DNA of 64,000 bases from SAR324 cluster bacterium (GTDB lineage Bacteria; SAR324; NAC60-12): NCBI GenBank assembly GCA_028281495.1, contig JANQJU010000089.1:186001-250000 (forward strand), in the 5' to 3' direction. A model generated the notes under the pieces. That model ran no database searches. It was given only the letters and a program-made list of their open reading frames with translations, and was not told the origin of the DNA. Position numbers and translations under genes: made by a program. Shown here in pieces: positions 1 through 9,268 of this stretch. Numbering within the stretch: position 1 is the stretch's first letter; the number at the start of each line of letters is the position of its first letter.

Positions 1-594
1 TTCCATCGTTGCACACCATTGATCGGTAGTGCATTTGTTGGGGCTCAGCTTTTGACGCATTCGTTCGACCAACAGTTCAGCACCTGCTCCGGGCACCGAA
101 TCCAATCCGGCATTTTTCAAGACTTCGAGCAATTCACCCAGAGGTTTTTCTGCAACTTTACTCAGGTTCAAGAGTTCCACAACAGAGAATCCTCGAATGT
201 GAATACCGTACCGTTGTTTCACTCCAGAAAGTACATCCAGGTAATAATCGAGCGGTAATTCCGGATGAACGCCACCTTGGAAAAAAATTTGATCCGCATT
301 CTTAGCCATTGCCTCATCAATTTTCTGAAACACCTCATCTTTGCTCAATATATAGGCGGATTTGCTACCAAGCTGTGTTTGAAAACTACAAAATTTGCAG
401 TCCACATTGCAGACATTGGTATAATTGATGACCCGAAACATGGTATAGGACACTGCCTGCCCACCATGTTTTTGGCACCGATAAGCCCACCCCGCTTGGC
501 CCATTTCAAACCAATCTAGAGTTTTCATCACTTCCACGCCCTCTTCGAATGAAAGACGACCGCCTTCGAGAACATTTTTTAAATACGGATGCAT
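1..594 (-). CDS. mqnC: Radical SAM enzyme, MqnC-like (partial)
   Basis: The N-terminal 198 residues are present; the gene runs off the left edge of the window. The protein is a radical SAM enzyme: NYTNVCNVDCKFCSF carries the CxxxCxxC cluster ligands near residue 60. Downstream are QGGVHPELPLDYY and GLDSVPGAGAELLVERMR followed by SPNKCTTDQW, which match dehypoxanthine futalosine cyclase (MqnC) better than aminofutalosine synthase (MqnE). MqnC closes the ring system in the futalosine route to menaquinone. The ATG at 594 is preceded by GAGGAG with very short spacing. The gene lies 26 bp downstream of mnmG on the same strand. The usual HAFSPPE segment reads RGFSVVE here, so a CofH/MqnE-like paralogue is possible. 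Confidence 0.7.
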   Translation of the reverse strand, partial: MHPYLKNVLEGGRLSFEEGVEVMKTLDWFEMGQAGWAYRCQKHGGQAVSYTMFRVINYTNVCNVDCKFCSFQTQLGSKSAYILSKDEVFQKIDEAMAKNADQIFFQGGVHPELPLDYYLDVLSGVKQRYGIHIRGFSVVELLNLSKVAEKPLGELLEVLKNAGLDSVPGAGAELLVERMRQKLSPNKCTTDQWCATME

Positions 595-620
595 ATCTCC
601 TCGTTATGTTACCTTACTAA

Positions 621-2540
621 TCAGCAAGCCTTCGATTTGGCACGCCGCTCTAAGTTTCGCAAATGGATCTGCAATACACTGATCGCCGCCGGAGTAACCC
701 CGCTGATTCGGCTTGCTTGCCCTAATGTCACAGGACGATACTCTTGAAGTTTTTGAATCACTTCGCGAGATAATCCAGGAATCCCTTCGTAGCGAATACT
801 TTCTGGAAGCCGAATACGCTCTAATTCCGAAACCGATTTCAATTGTTGCTGTTGCCGGGCGATGTAACCTTCGTATTTGGTATTGATCTCAACCTGATCT
901 TGAACCGCCTTCGGGTAAACCCTCCAGTCTATTTTGTTAGCCAAGAATTGAAAATCTTGAAGAGATTTCATATTCAGCTTGGGGCGTTTCAATAGCCCAA
1001 GCGCGTTGGTTCCGTTTTTGAGGGCAGCTTCTCCACGACTTTCCAATGCAGCATTGACTGTTTGGGTCGGCGTTACTCTGGTTTGGTCAAGCTCCCATGC
1101 CAATTGGAAAATTTGCTTTTCTTTTTCTTGCACTCGCTGAAAACACTTTTGAGGTAATAATCCCAGGCGGTAGCCCTTTTCACTGAGGCGCTGGTCCGCG
1201 TTGTCTTCGCGAAGCAACAAGCGGTATTCTGATCGAGAAGTGAACATTCGATAGGGCTCACTTGTACCCTTGGAAATGAGGTCATCAATCAGCACTCCAA
1301 TATAAGATTCATTGCGTTGAAGCACAAAAGGGTTGTCCTCTTTGACTTTCAGCGCGGCATTGACTCCGGCCATTAAACCTTGAGCCGCAGCTTCTTCATA
1401 TCCCGACGTTCCATTGATTTGACCCGCCAGAAATAAGTTTTCCACATCCTTCAATTCCAAACTTGGATTCAATTGATTGGGCAAAACAAAATCGTATTCG
1501 ATGGCGTATCCGGGCCGGATAATATCAACATCTTGCAATCCCGGAATCGTGCGTAAAAAATCTAATTGTACCTCCGCTGGCATACTGGTGGAGAGGCCGT
1601 TTGGATATATCATCAGGCTGTTCAGACCAGTAGGTTCCAAGAAGATCTGATGTCTATCCTTGTCGGCAAATTTTACCACCTTATCTTCGATAGATGGGCA
1701 GTAACGTGGTCCCACACCCTTAATAGCTCCATTGTACATTGCAGAACGTTGCAGGTTTTTCTGGATCACTTCATGAGTTGCTGCATTGGTGTAAGTCACA
1801 TGACAAGCCACCTGCGGCAGCGGTGTTACAGAATCCCAGAAAGAAAATTTCCGAATTGGTAAATCCCCCCATTGAGCTGTCGTTTGTGACCAATCGATGG
1901 TTCGGCGATCCAAACGTGCGGGGGTGCCAGTTTTTAAACGCCCCATACGCAATTTCCTACCCGCAAGGGATAGCGACACGCCTTTGGAAGGAGGTTCTCC
2001 CACACGCCCAGCCTCGATTCGTTCTTCTCCTCGATGGATCAACCCATTTAAAAAGGTGCCTGTTGTTACAACGACTGTTTTTGCCTGAAATTCGATACTG
2101 TCTTGAGACCGCACACCAACTACTTTGTCTCTTTCAAACACCAGTTCATCTATATGGGCAGCAATGACAGTGAGACGCGCTTGCCCTTCTAATATCTTTC
2201 GCATGTAACTTTTATATTCGAACATCTCCGACTGACATCGGGAACCGCGGGCTGCTGGTCCTTTGGACTGATTGAGGACCCGAAATTGGATTCCAGTTGC
2301 ATCAGCGGCCTTGCCCATTTCTCCACCCAAGGCATCAATTTCTTTGACCAAATGCCCTTTGGCCAACCCACCAATCGCAGGATTACACGACATCTGAGCA
2401 ATGGTTTCTTTGGACATGGTGAGCACTAACGTTTCTGCCCCCATACGTGCTGCCGCCAATGCGGCCTCACATCCGGCATGCCCTGCTCCAATTACAATCA
2501 CATCATATTTCTTAGCGTAAACTGCATTCGCGGTTGTCAC
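621..2540 (-). CDS. mnmG: tRNA uridine-5-carboxymethylaminomethyl(34) synthesis enzyme MnmG
   Basis: This is the FAD-dependent subunit that, with MnmE, modifies U34 in the wobble position of several tRNAs in the cytoplasm. The 639 residues match the usual family length. The dinucleotide-binding motif GAGHAG is at residues 18-23, followed by the family signature CNPAIGGLAKGHLVKEID near 52-70. GTSGYEEAAAQGLMAGVNAA near the middle of the protein and the helical C-terminal MnmE/tRNA-binding domain are also present. The start overlaps the stop of the upstream Lys-rich gene by 4 bp, so the two are translationally coupled. No mnmE is seen in the window. Confidence 0.97.
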   Translation of the reverse strand: MTTANAVYAKKYDVIVIGAGHAGCEAALAAARMGAETLVLTMSKETIAQMSCNPAIGGLAKGHLVKEIDALGGEMGKAADATGIQFRVLNQSKGPAARGSRCQSEMFEYKSYMRKILEGQARLTVIAAHIDELVFERDKVVGVRSQDSIEFQAKTVVVTTGTFLNGLIHRGEERIEAGRVGEPPSKGVSLSLAGRKLRMGRLKTGTPARLDRRTIDWSQTTAQWGDLPIRKFSFWDSVTPLPQVACHVTYTNAATHEVIQKNLQRSAMYNGAIKGVGPRYCPSIEDKVVKFADKDRHQIFLEPTGLNSLMIYPNGLSTSMPAEVQLDFLRTIPGLQDVDIIRPGYAIEYDFVLPNQLNPSLELKDVENLFLAGQINGTSGYEEAAAQGLMAGVNAALKVKEDNPFVLQRNESYIGVLIDDLISKGTSEPYRMFTSRSEYRLLLREDNADQRLSEKGYRLGLLPQKCFQRVQEKEKQIFQLAWELDQTRVTPTQTVNAALESRGEAALKNGTNALGLLKRPKLNMKSLQDFQFLANKIDWRVYPKAVQDQVEINTKYEGYIARQQQQLKSVSELERIRLPESIRYEGIPGLSREVIQKLQEYRPVTLGQASRISGVTPAAISVLQIHLRNLERRAKSKAC

Positions 2541-3322
2541 TTTGACTCTCCTTTTGTGTTTCCTTCACTTTGATTTTTCGTAGATTCTATTTCAACGACC
2601 TGACTTGAAGTCGGCGGTGGTTTGATTTCAGCAGGCTCCGCTTGAGCTGTTCCGTTTGCCTGCTCTTTTGCCGAAGCCTGCTTCGAAAGAGTACTTTTGG
2701 TTGACTTCCGTTTGGTGGTTCGCTTCGGTTTTTCACCGCTCCCCGTAGCTGATGAGGTTTTGCTAGCTGTTTCAGCTTTTTTTGTGGCCGAAGTCGATCT
2801 TCTTTTTCTCGTCGTTGTTTTGGCAGTAGTTTCAACGCTTTCATCCGTCGTTTTTGAGCCTACCAATTTGGTATCGGATTCAGTTGATGTTGTTTTTTTT
2901 CTCCGGGTTGCAGGCTTCTTTGCAGTGCTTCCAGTTGTAGTCTTGCTTGAAGAAGTCTTTCTTTTACGAACTGGCGTGGCTTTTTTTGGAGATTCGCTGT
3001 CCACCGTAGTTTTGACTTCGGGCTTCATTGTTTTCGGTGGAGATTTTTTGACTGAGGCCGTCTTAGTTTTTGATGAAGTGGTGGTCTCTTTTGGGGCGGG
3101 TGCTTCTTCTTTCAAAGGCATTTCAGCACGAGAAAGATTGGAAAGCATTGCGGGTTGCTGTCCTACGGATTTCACATTCCCGATGGCAACAGATTCTTCA
3201 GTTTTGAAGGGAGATTGGGTTGCAAGCGGCATATAAAATTCGGCATCAACGAAACTTTGCCGGATTTTTCGATGCGCTAAAACTAAGGTCACAATAGCCA
3301 AAAAAGCAACAATCAACGTCAT
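2537..3322 (-). CDS. Membrane-anchored Lys/Thr/Ser-rich low-complexity protein
   Basis: I do not recognise a family. The 261 residues start with one hydrophobic helix (residues 2-16) and a short segment, then become a long disordered stretch of Lys, Thr, Ser and Ala with repeats such as TTRKRRS and KPKRTTKRK. The tail turns acidic and Pro-rich. The composition resembles linker-histone or AlgP-like tails and suggests nucleic-acid or polyanion binding, but that is inference. AAGGAG lies 5 nt before the ATG. It sits between the cyclase-like gene (38 bp upstream) and mnmG (4 bp overlap), so it is probably cotranscribed with both. Strict maintenance of the frame through the low-complexity part supports a real gene. 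Confidence 0.75.
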   Translation of the reverse strand: MTLIVAFLAIVTLVLAHRKIRQSFVDAEFYMPLATQSPFKTEESVAIGNVKSVGQQPAMLSNLSRAEMPLKEEAPAPKETTTSSKTKTASVKKSPPKTMKPEVKTTVDSESPKKATPVRKRKTSSSKTTTGSTAKKPATRRKKTTSTESDTKLVGSKTTDESVETTAKTTTRKRRSTSATKKAETASKTSSATGSGEKPKRTTKRKSTKSTLSKQASAKEQANGTAQAEPAEIKPPPTSSQVVEIESTKNQSEGNTKGESK

Positions 3323-3360
3323 AGATACTCCTTGTTAGAAATCAAAAAAAACAAGTTATA

Positions 3361-6168
3361 TCACTGACTCAGGCTATAAACAAATTCTTTGAAATCGTTG
3401 CCCAGGTCTTGTTCCTTAGCAACCACTTTGTTGGCTGCATGATTGGTTTGAGCACTGTTTGGATTGAACCAAAACTCTGTTTTTACTTTAGAATCGCCTA
3501 AGTTGATTTTGCGATCAATCAGGAACTTTTTCACGGCCTTGGCAAGAAGTTTACTACGGAAGGTGTTTTTATAGTCGGTATACAGTTGATGAGACGCTTT
3601 ACGAAGGTCGGGGAGGTCATATTCATCTAAAAACCAATTTGTCAAATTGTCACGATACAAAATTGACAACTGACCGAACTTCATTAAGTGAAGGAAAAAG
3701 AAGATTTCAATGTAGTGTTTCGGGACGTTAACACAATCCAAGTAATGATAAGTGCGGTAGACAAAAAACTCTGAAATCTTATCAGCAATTCTCACTACAT
3801 TGTCCGGACGGACATAAGCGTATTTGCTATCAATGAGCGTGCCTTTGTAGCCCTGCTTCGGGTCAAACTCGATAATGGATTTTTGTTCTTTTAACGACCC
3901 ACGATTCACATAACCGTAATAGGAATTGAGGATACAATCGGAAAGCACATAAGTGAAGCTTTGGGCAGAAGTGAGGTTGACTTCATCCGGGAGTTGATCC
4001 AAGACGCCAAAGGTATCGAAACGTTTGCCCAATTTACTTTCTGTTTGCATGGAACGAAATAACCATTGTTCATTAGGTGCGTAAGCAGCTTGCAAACGCA
4101 AACGAGGAACTTTGAGATGGTGCAAAATACTGCGACGAACCATATTTTTAGGTGGCTCAAAGTTTTTCTGATAATAATGATACCAAATTTCAAATTCCTT
4201 CTGGTTGCTTTCATCTGGAATACCAAAGCGTCCCTGAATATCTAATATTCGATCCAGACAAGACTTAAAGAGATACTTCAATTCGTTCTCAAATTGGATC
4301 ACCGCCTTGGTTTCCCCGATGTTGACATGTTCCAGAAATTTCCGTTGCGGACTTCCAGTAGGAAAAGCACGTTGCAAAAAATCGAGGAGAAACTGTTCTC
4401 GATAAGATTCGAACGTTCTCGTATCCCCCGGCTTCACAAACACTTCAGAAACCTTCACATGCAACCCAAAACATAGATCGATGACGCGTGAGATTCGCTT
4501 ACGCTCCTTCACATCCAAATATTCCAGTTCTCCAAATGCAATTTTCAGTGCCTTAAACTTCATCCACCATGGGTCCTTCAGCAGAAGTGGATGTGTTTTT
4601 TCCATTTCCAGCAATTCCCAAGGCTTTAATCCATATTCTTTGTTTTCATCAGAAAGATCAGCTGGGCTGGGTTGGGAAATGAATTGATCTAATAATTGCG
4701 GACGCTTTACGAGTTCGATGATCATGATCAGATACTTCTTTTCATGAATCATTTCGATTCTAAACAAATTCAATAAAGCTTTGGCTAGATTACCAGACGA
4801 AGCTTTGAATGATTCCCAGTAGACCATCCCGCCATGAGCCAAAATGTATCGGATTGGCAATGTTGGGGTGGCTCCCAAATCGACCAAATCATCGGTGTGG
4901 GTATTATAAACATCCACCGCTCCGAAACGAATGTAGTCTATCGTTCGTTCATAAAACGCCTGGGAATCGTTGATCATTTTGGGAAGCACAAAATGAGTGG
5001 GAATGGTCGGAAGGAATTGGATTCCAGGCATGAGAACTTCATAAGTTAAAACCAGTTCATATGCAGAGCCGGAGGCCTCTTTGGAATCCAAAGTGGTGCC
5101 GTGGTGGCCTTTGCGGAATAACGGATTGAAAGCCAAAAATAAATAAATCTCGGCCTTTGGAAATTTTTTCTGGATATAGTCTTGAACGATGTTAACTCTT
5201 TTTTTTAGCAATTCCCCCAAAGCTTTTGTTTTTGCAGCATTTTCTCGCTGAAAAGTACGCTTTATTAGCACCATCATTTCATGCAGAAACAACTGCCGCA
5301 ATTGAGCGCCTTTTGATCCAGCCAAGTCCTTTCTATAATCACCTTCCCGTTTCAATAAATATTTCACCATTTGAGGATAAGCTTTCTGCACTTGAGCGCG
5401 CGCGATTTTTTGAAGCTCATCCCGGATTTGAGGGTTTTTGAGTTTTTCAGGAGACAATTTTTTCTTCACACGAGCACGCTGTACCCATACCGAAAGCTCT
5501 GCTTTGAGCGACTGAATCAATTTTTCGTCATCCCAATGAGACACGTCAATTCGAAAGGGTTCCAACTCGTATTGTACTTGAAGGTCGAGGTCTGATTTGA
5601 AAGGCTTGTGACCCACGGTCCCGATGGACCCTAAAGAGGAAATGCTCACAATTGGGCAGAAATCTCCTCCATGAGCTGCGGTAGGCCGCATATTGAATTC
5701 AGACTGGATGTAGTTGAAAAAATCTTCGCGGAAGATTTCTGGAAGATTGTCAATGCCTTGGACACCGTGCGGAGCATTTTCCAAATAAAGATTCGCCGTG
5801 GCTTGGTATTCGTGCTCACGCTGAATCCCGTAGATATGCTCGATTTCCACTCCGGTGAATTTTACCTCAGAAAAACGGGGATCGTTGACGTGCAGAAAGA
5901 AAATGACTTCGTATAGGGCATTTTTCATTTCATCTGTGAAATTATCGAATGCCAATTGCATTCGTTCCCTATTAAATTCATCAAAAAATGCTAAGCCTTC
6001 ATCCAAGCCTTTTTGTAGTAATCCACGTCGGTCATCTTGAAGCGTGATACCTTTATCGAAGAGGGAGGGGAGTCCCCTTTTCCCTTCAATTTCGCCATCG
6101 GCTTCCGAGGACTTTGGAGCAGCGGCTTGCTTAACCGGCTTCTTTTTGGCAAAGGAAAGTAAAGCCAT
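3361..6168 (-). CDS. Class I adenylate cyclase-like nucleotidyltransferase
   Basis: This 935-residue soluble protein has a nucleotidyltransferase signature at residues 178-197: GSIG at 180-183, then SDLDLQV with Asp193 and Asp195. This resembles the GS-(x)n-SDLDxWV motif of class I (CyaA-type) adenylate cyclases. A middle segment around residues 420-490 contains YILAHGGMVYWESF and then SSGNLAKALLNLFRIE, comparable to the helical region after the catalytic fold in CyaA. The family makes cAMP from ATP; here that activity is inferred from the motif only. The C-terminal third is unfamiliar. It is the first gene of a probable minus-strand operon with the Lys-rich gene and mnmG. The ATG at 6168 has no strong Shine-Dalgarno. 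GlnE-like or other polymerase-beta-fold transferases are alternatives. Confidence 0.6.
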   Translation of the reverse strand: MALLSFAKKKPVKQAAAPKSSEADGEIEGKRGLPSLFDKGITLQDDRRGLLQKGLDEGLAFFDEFNRERMQLAFDNFTDEMKNALYEVIFFLHVNDPRFSEVKFTGVEIEHIYGIQREHEYQATANLYLENAPHGVQGIDNLPEIFREDFFNYIQSEFNMRPTAAHGGDFCPIVSISSLGSIGTVGHKPFKSDLDLQVQYELEPFRIDVSHWDDEKLIQSLKAELSVWVQRARVKKKLSPEKLKNPQIRDELQKIARAQVQKAYPQMVKYLLKREGDYRKDLAGSKGAQLRQLFLHEMMVLIKRTFQRENAAKTKALGELLKKRVNIVQDYIQKKFPKAEIYLFLAFNPLFRKGHHGTTLDSKEASGSAYELVLTYEVLMPGIQFLPTIPTHFVLPKMINDSQAFYERTIDYIRFGAVDVYNTHTDDLVDLGATPTLPIRYILAHGGMVYWESFKASSGNLAKALLNLFRIEMIHEKKYLIMIIELVKRPQLLDQFISQPSPADLSDENKEYGLKPWELLEMEKTHPLLLKDPWWMKFKALKIAFGELEYLDVKERKRISRVIDLCFGLHVKVSEVFVKPGDTRTFESYREQFLLDFLQRAFPTGSPQRKFLEHVNIGETKAVIQFENELKYLFKSCLDRILDIQGRFGIPDESNQKEFEIWYHYYQKNFEPPKNMVRRSILHHLKVPRLRLQAAYAPNEQWLFRSMQTESKLGKRFDTFGVLDQLPDEVNLTSAQSFTYVLSDCILNSYYGYVNRGSLKEQKSIIEFDPKQGYKGTLIDSKYAYVRPDNVVRIADKISEFFVYRTYHYLDCVNVPKHYIEIFFFLHLMKFGQLSILYRDNLTNWFLDEYDLPDLRKASHQLYTDYKNTFRSKLLAKAVKKFLIDRKINLGDSKVKTEFWFNPNSAQTNHAANKVVAKEQDLGNDFKEFVYSLSQ

Positions 6169-6307
6169 ATTCTACTTTTTGCTTAAAAGAACTTACGATG
6201 AATTCGAAGGAAAAAAGGAATTGGGGTCGGCATACATTTTGCTGTAAATGTCTTACGTACTCGGTGAATTGTATTCTTGTTAATCTCTAATTTGCAAGAT
6301 CAAGGTT

Positions 6308-7567
6308 ATGCGGTTTTTACTTTGTTGTTTCATTTCAAAAAGTTTTGTCAGTACTCTGTTGTTTGTTGTTTTGTTTAGCGGAATCTTGCTGTTGCAAGGA
6401 AAAACTGGGCACGCTTCTACTGCCCCTTATGCTGTTGTTAAGGTTAAAAATCTAAATATGCGTGGAGGACCCGGTACTCATCACCGTGTCATCAAAGTGT
6501 TGTCTGAAGGGATGCACTTGAAATTGACTTCGACCCGGAGAAAGGGATGGACAAAAGTCCGATATCTTGATGGTACAACGGGTTGGGTTTCGAGGAAATA
6601 CATTCGCAAGGTGTACCACAAAGGTCGGCAAACACCCTCCTCTCCTGCATGGAAGGAAGGCGATATTTCTCCTCTGGAAAATGCTGTTGAGAGGTTCATC
6701 AAGGATAAGAAAAAGCGGAAACAAATGGCCCGCATCGACTATCTTTCTTTGATCGTGCAAGATTTACAAACAGGGGAGTATCTTGCTGAAATCAACCCTT
6801 CCAAACAAGTGAAAGCGGCGAGTTTGATCAAAGTTCCGATTCTACAAGCTTATATGATTCAGCGTTACCGGAAAAAGATTAAGCATACAAAAAGAAACCA
6901 AAAGGATTTACGTCTGATGATTCGTTTCAGTAGCAATCGCAGCACAAATCGTATTTTGAAAATTCTAGGGGGACCTCGAAAAGTTGCGAAAATTCTTAAA
7001 AAAACCGGACAATACGAAAATCTCAAACTTGTCGAATATATTCCGAAAGGCGGAAAAACCTATTTGAACAAAATTTCAGCAGAAGATCTGAATCGCCTTT
7101 TTGTCAAGATGTGGAATCGCCAAGTATTGGGTCCGTCTTTTAGCAAAGTCAGCAATCGGAAAGCTTCCGAACAAATGCTATATCTTTTGGGACTTTCTAG
7201 CCGACGAGGTGTCCGGGATCGACTGAAAGACGGAACTTGCTTTGCCAATGATCGGCAAGCAAAAGTGTGGGACAAAACCGGTTTTGTACGTGGTTTGAAC
7301 GGAGACGTAGGAATTATTGAAGTCTCCACACCTCAAGGGAGAAAAGCTTACTCGATTATCAGCATCATTTCTCGATACGATTACAATTCGATTCGAGGAA
7401 GCGGAAACCGGTGGGCTGGAAAACAAAGCAAGTTACATCGAAAAATTTCAGAAATGTCCTATGCTTATTTTAAAATGAAGTACGGAAAAAAAGTTTCTTG
7501 CGGCAGAGATCGATTGTTTCAACACGGAGGAAGCAGCTTGCTCGAATTAGTAGCAGACGCACGATAA
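6308..7567 (+). CDS. SH3b domain-class A beta-lactamase-like serine hydrolase
   Basis: This is a secreted or membrane-anchored protein of 419 residues. A hydrophobic segment at about 10-30 is followed by a bacterial SH3 domain at 41-102 (NLNMRGGPGTHHRVIKVL), which usually binds cell-wall peptides. A class A beta-lactamase/transpeptidase fold occupies about 140-390. Its motifs are SLIK (Ser172, Lys175), SSN (208-210, in place of SDN) and KTG (323-325). The Omega-loop ExxLN element with the deacylating Glu is not visible between SSN and KTG. A penicillin-binding or peptidoglycan-processing role is therefore more likely than beta-lactam hydrolysis. It is transcribed alone, divergent from the operon to its left. 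Confidence 0.8.
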   Translation: MRFLLCCFISKSFVSTLLFVVLFSGILLLQGKTGHASTAPYAVVKVKNLNMRGGPGTHHRVIKVLSEGMHLKLTSTRRKGWTKVRYLDGTTGWVSRKYIRKVYHKGRQTPSSPAWKEGDISPLENAVERFIKDKKKRKQMARIDYLSLIVQDLQTGEYLAEINPSKQVKAASLIKVPILQAYMIQRYRKKIKHTKRNQKDLRLMIRFSSNRSTNRILKILGGPRKVAKILKKTGQYENLKLVEYIPKGGKTYLNKISAEDLNRLFVKMWNRQVLGPSFSKVSNRKASEQMLYLLGLSSRRGVRDRLKDGTCFANDRQAKVWDKTGFVRGLNGDVGIIEVSTPQGRKAYSIISIISRYDYNSIRGSGNRWAGKQSKLHRKISEMSYAYFKMKYGKKVSCGRDRLFQHGGSSLLELVADAR

Positions 7568-7592
7568 AGAGGGATGGAACAAATTGCCTATT

Positions 7593-7619
7593 CCAAATTT
7601 GTTATTTGACTCAATTTGG
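7593..7619. terminator. Weak hairpin between convergent genes
   Basis: CCAAATT at 7593-7599 pairs with AATTTGG at 7613-7619 around a 13-nt loop. It lies between the convergent serine hydrolase and solute-binding protein genes. The stem is AT-rich and only 7 bp, so terminator function is uncertain. Confidence 0.3.
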
Positions 7620-7670
7620 TTTCGCTGAGGCGATCAATTCGCGACAACATCACTTAAAAAAATGTAACTG

Positions 7671-8468
7671 TTAGCATTCTGCACATTGAGGAGATGGAGC
7701 TATCGTGGACGAAGCAAGTTGTTTTTCAACTATTCGCTGGATAGCTTTAGACTCTTTCAATTGTAAAATCACTCGGTTAAGTGTTGGTAAGTGCTGTACA
7801 AGAGAAGATTTTTTGGAAATCGGTATATAGTAAGGCGATTCCAGTACGGATTTCGGGTGCTTTTCAATCAGATGGCTGACTCCATTTTGGTGCGCCCAGT
7901 AATCCCCCACAATTTCATTGCTCACCACCAAATCAACTCGCTGAATCATCAGTTTTCGGAAGTTCAATTCAAAGTCTCGCGATTGTTCCACTTTCAAAAT
8001 GCCTTTTTCCATTGCAGTATCAAACTGCTCTCCCATGGTGGACCCCGCGAGAAGTCCGATCCAATATTGCGAAAGATCTTCTACCCCGTTCCATTGAAAC
8101 CCCTCAGGAAACTTATTTTTTAAGTAAAAAAGCCGAACGTTATAGTTAAGCACTGGTTCAGGATAGATGAGATAAGGACGCTGCTTGCTCTTCAACGCCA
8201 TCATCAAGCCATCGATATTGCCTGACTCCACATCATGTAAACAACGCTTCCAAGGCAACAAAATCATCTTGATCTCAACTCCCTCCATCTGAGCAAAAAT
8301 TTCTTCAAGAATCTTGACCGAGATTCCCCCTGTTGGGGCCATCCCTTTATACCCAATTGTAAATGGAGGCCAGGGATCTTCGCAAAAAGTATAGACCGTT
8401 TTTGCCTCAACCCAATGTGGATTGAGCAAAACAAACAGAATTAAGGCCTTCTGGAGTTGCCGGTTCAT
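7671..8468 (-). CDS. Periplasmic solute-binding protein, family 3 (orphan)
   Basis: A signal peptide covers about residues 1-22 (hydrophobic core ALILFVLLN, then VEAK). The mature protein begins with YTFCEDPWPPFTIG and contains GGISVKILEEIF and the segment GLMMALKSKQRPYLIYPEP. These are typical of the SBP_bac_3/PBPb fold that binds amino acids or related small polar ligands. The 265-residue length fits a stand-alone binding protein. No permease or ATPase gene is adjacent, so it may belong to a distant ABC system or act as an unlinked sensor or enzyme-like domain. The ligand cannot be read from the sequence. Confidence 0.8.
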   Translation of the reverse strand: MNRQLQKALILFVLLNPHWVEAKTVYTFCEDPWPPFTIGYKGMAPTGGISVKILEEIFAQMEGVEIKMILLPWKRCLHDVESGNIDGLMMALKSKQRPYLIYPEPVLNYNVRLFYLKNKFPEGFQWNGVEDLSQYWIGLLAGSTMGEQFDTAMEKGILKVEQSRDFELNFRKLMIQRVDLVVSNEIVGDYWAHQNGVSHLIEKHPKSVLESPYYIPISKKSSLVQHLPTLNRVILQLKESKAIQRIVEKQLASSTIAPSPQCAEC

Positions 8469-8836
8469 AATAATTTTACATAAAACAGAACGTTTGGTAA
8501 CTTTTTACAACGCTTTAATAAAGCTGCATATATCCGTTTCATCTCGCGGTTGCAAGGATATTTTTTCAAAGGTACTTAAATAAAACGTTATAATCAAATT
8601 TCAATATTTGGTTCTTAGTTTGCGTTTAGTATCTGCAGAACGAAACCTGAGTTGAAATTGGAATGAAGGAAAAAAATTAATAAAAACTTGCGAACTTTTT
8701 TTTTGAAGCCGTGACTCAACTTTAAAAAAGCAAAACGGCCGTTGTCTTTAACGAGTGAAATCCAAATTGACCCTTTTTCAGACGCGCGACTTTAGTAAAG
8801 ACAACTTAAAAAATTCAATAAAATAAAGGAGATACC
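8469..8836. other. Intergenic region, AT-rich with A/T tracts
   Basis: These 368 bp separate the divergent solute-binding gene and the small 72-residue gene, so both promoters must lie here. The region is AT-rich with runs of A and T (for example nine T's near 8697-8705). It holds a perfect 10-bp palindrome AACGGCCGTT at 8734-8743. I see no ORF or RNA gene. The string GTGACTCAACTTT near 8710 recurs near 58908, also upstream of a gene. Confidence 0.4.
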
Positions 8837-9055
8837 ATGCAACTGAAAAAAAGCAACATCAACCGAAATGAGATCAACGAAGCAATGCAGAAATTTTTCG
8901 AGCAAGGTGGAAAGGTGAAAAGCCTTCCTCCCCAACAAGTTGTGACAATCTATCCTGTCAATGGCGAAGCCTACTCATATGCTTTTAATAAGGAAGAATA
9001 TGAAGGCAATAGCGAAGGTTGGAACTATGTTGAAAACCGAATTGCCACACTTTAA
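8837..9055 (+). CDS. Small protein of unknown function
   Basis: This 72-residue protein is probably real: AAAGGAG sits 6 nt before the ATG and a strong terminator follows. The N-terminal half reads INRNEINEAMQKFFEQGGKVKSLPPQ, a short helix followed by a GGKVxxLPP turn found in various small bacterial proteins. The C-terminal half is acidic and aromatic (EEYEGNSEGWNYVEN). There is no signal peptide or membrane segment. I assign no function. It stands alone between two terminated units. Confidence 0.75.
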   Translation: MQLKKSNINRNEINEAMQKFFEQGGKVKSLPPQQVVTIYPVNGEAYSYAFNKEEYEGNSEGWNYVENRIATL

Positions 9056-9086
9056 CACCATGAATTTACTCAGTTTCTCTCCTCAA

Positions 9087-9144
9087 GAAATCCCCCTGCG
9101 ATCCCACAGTGGAGCGGCTCTCCTTCCTCCTGCGGGGGGATTTC
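9087..9144 (+). terminator. Long hairpin after the 72-residue gene
   Basis: A 13-bp stem forms between GAAATCCCCCTGC (9087-9099) and GCGGGGGGATTTC (9132-9144), with one T-G wobble. The 32-nt loop holds a small CCCACAGTGG hairpin. It begins 31 bp after the stop codon. The downstream tract is pyrimidine-rich (CTTATCC then TTTTAC) rather than a clean U-run, so a structured 3' end is also possible. Confidence 0.65.
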
Positions 9145-9268
9145 CTTATCCTCGTTTTACTTTTCCCTTTCTGTGAACAAATTGCTCTCTTTTCTTGGGT
9201 TTGATAGGCTTTAATTAATATTGTTTCCAAAAGCAATTAGAAGCCACGACCCTAATTAAGGAGATGCA

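Noticed and set aside
2697..3236. 179-codon plus-strand frame opposite the Lys-rich gene
   Set aside because: It is the antisense of a low-complexity Lys/Thr coding region, giving a Val/Phe-rich composition, and lacks a ribosome-binding site.
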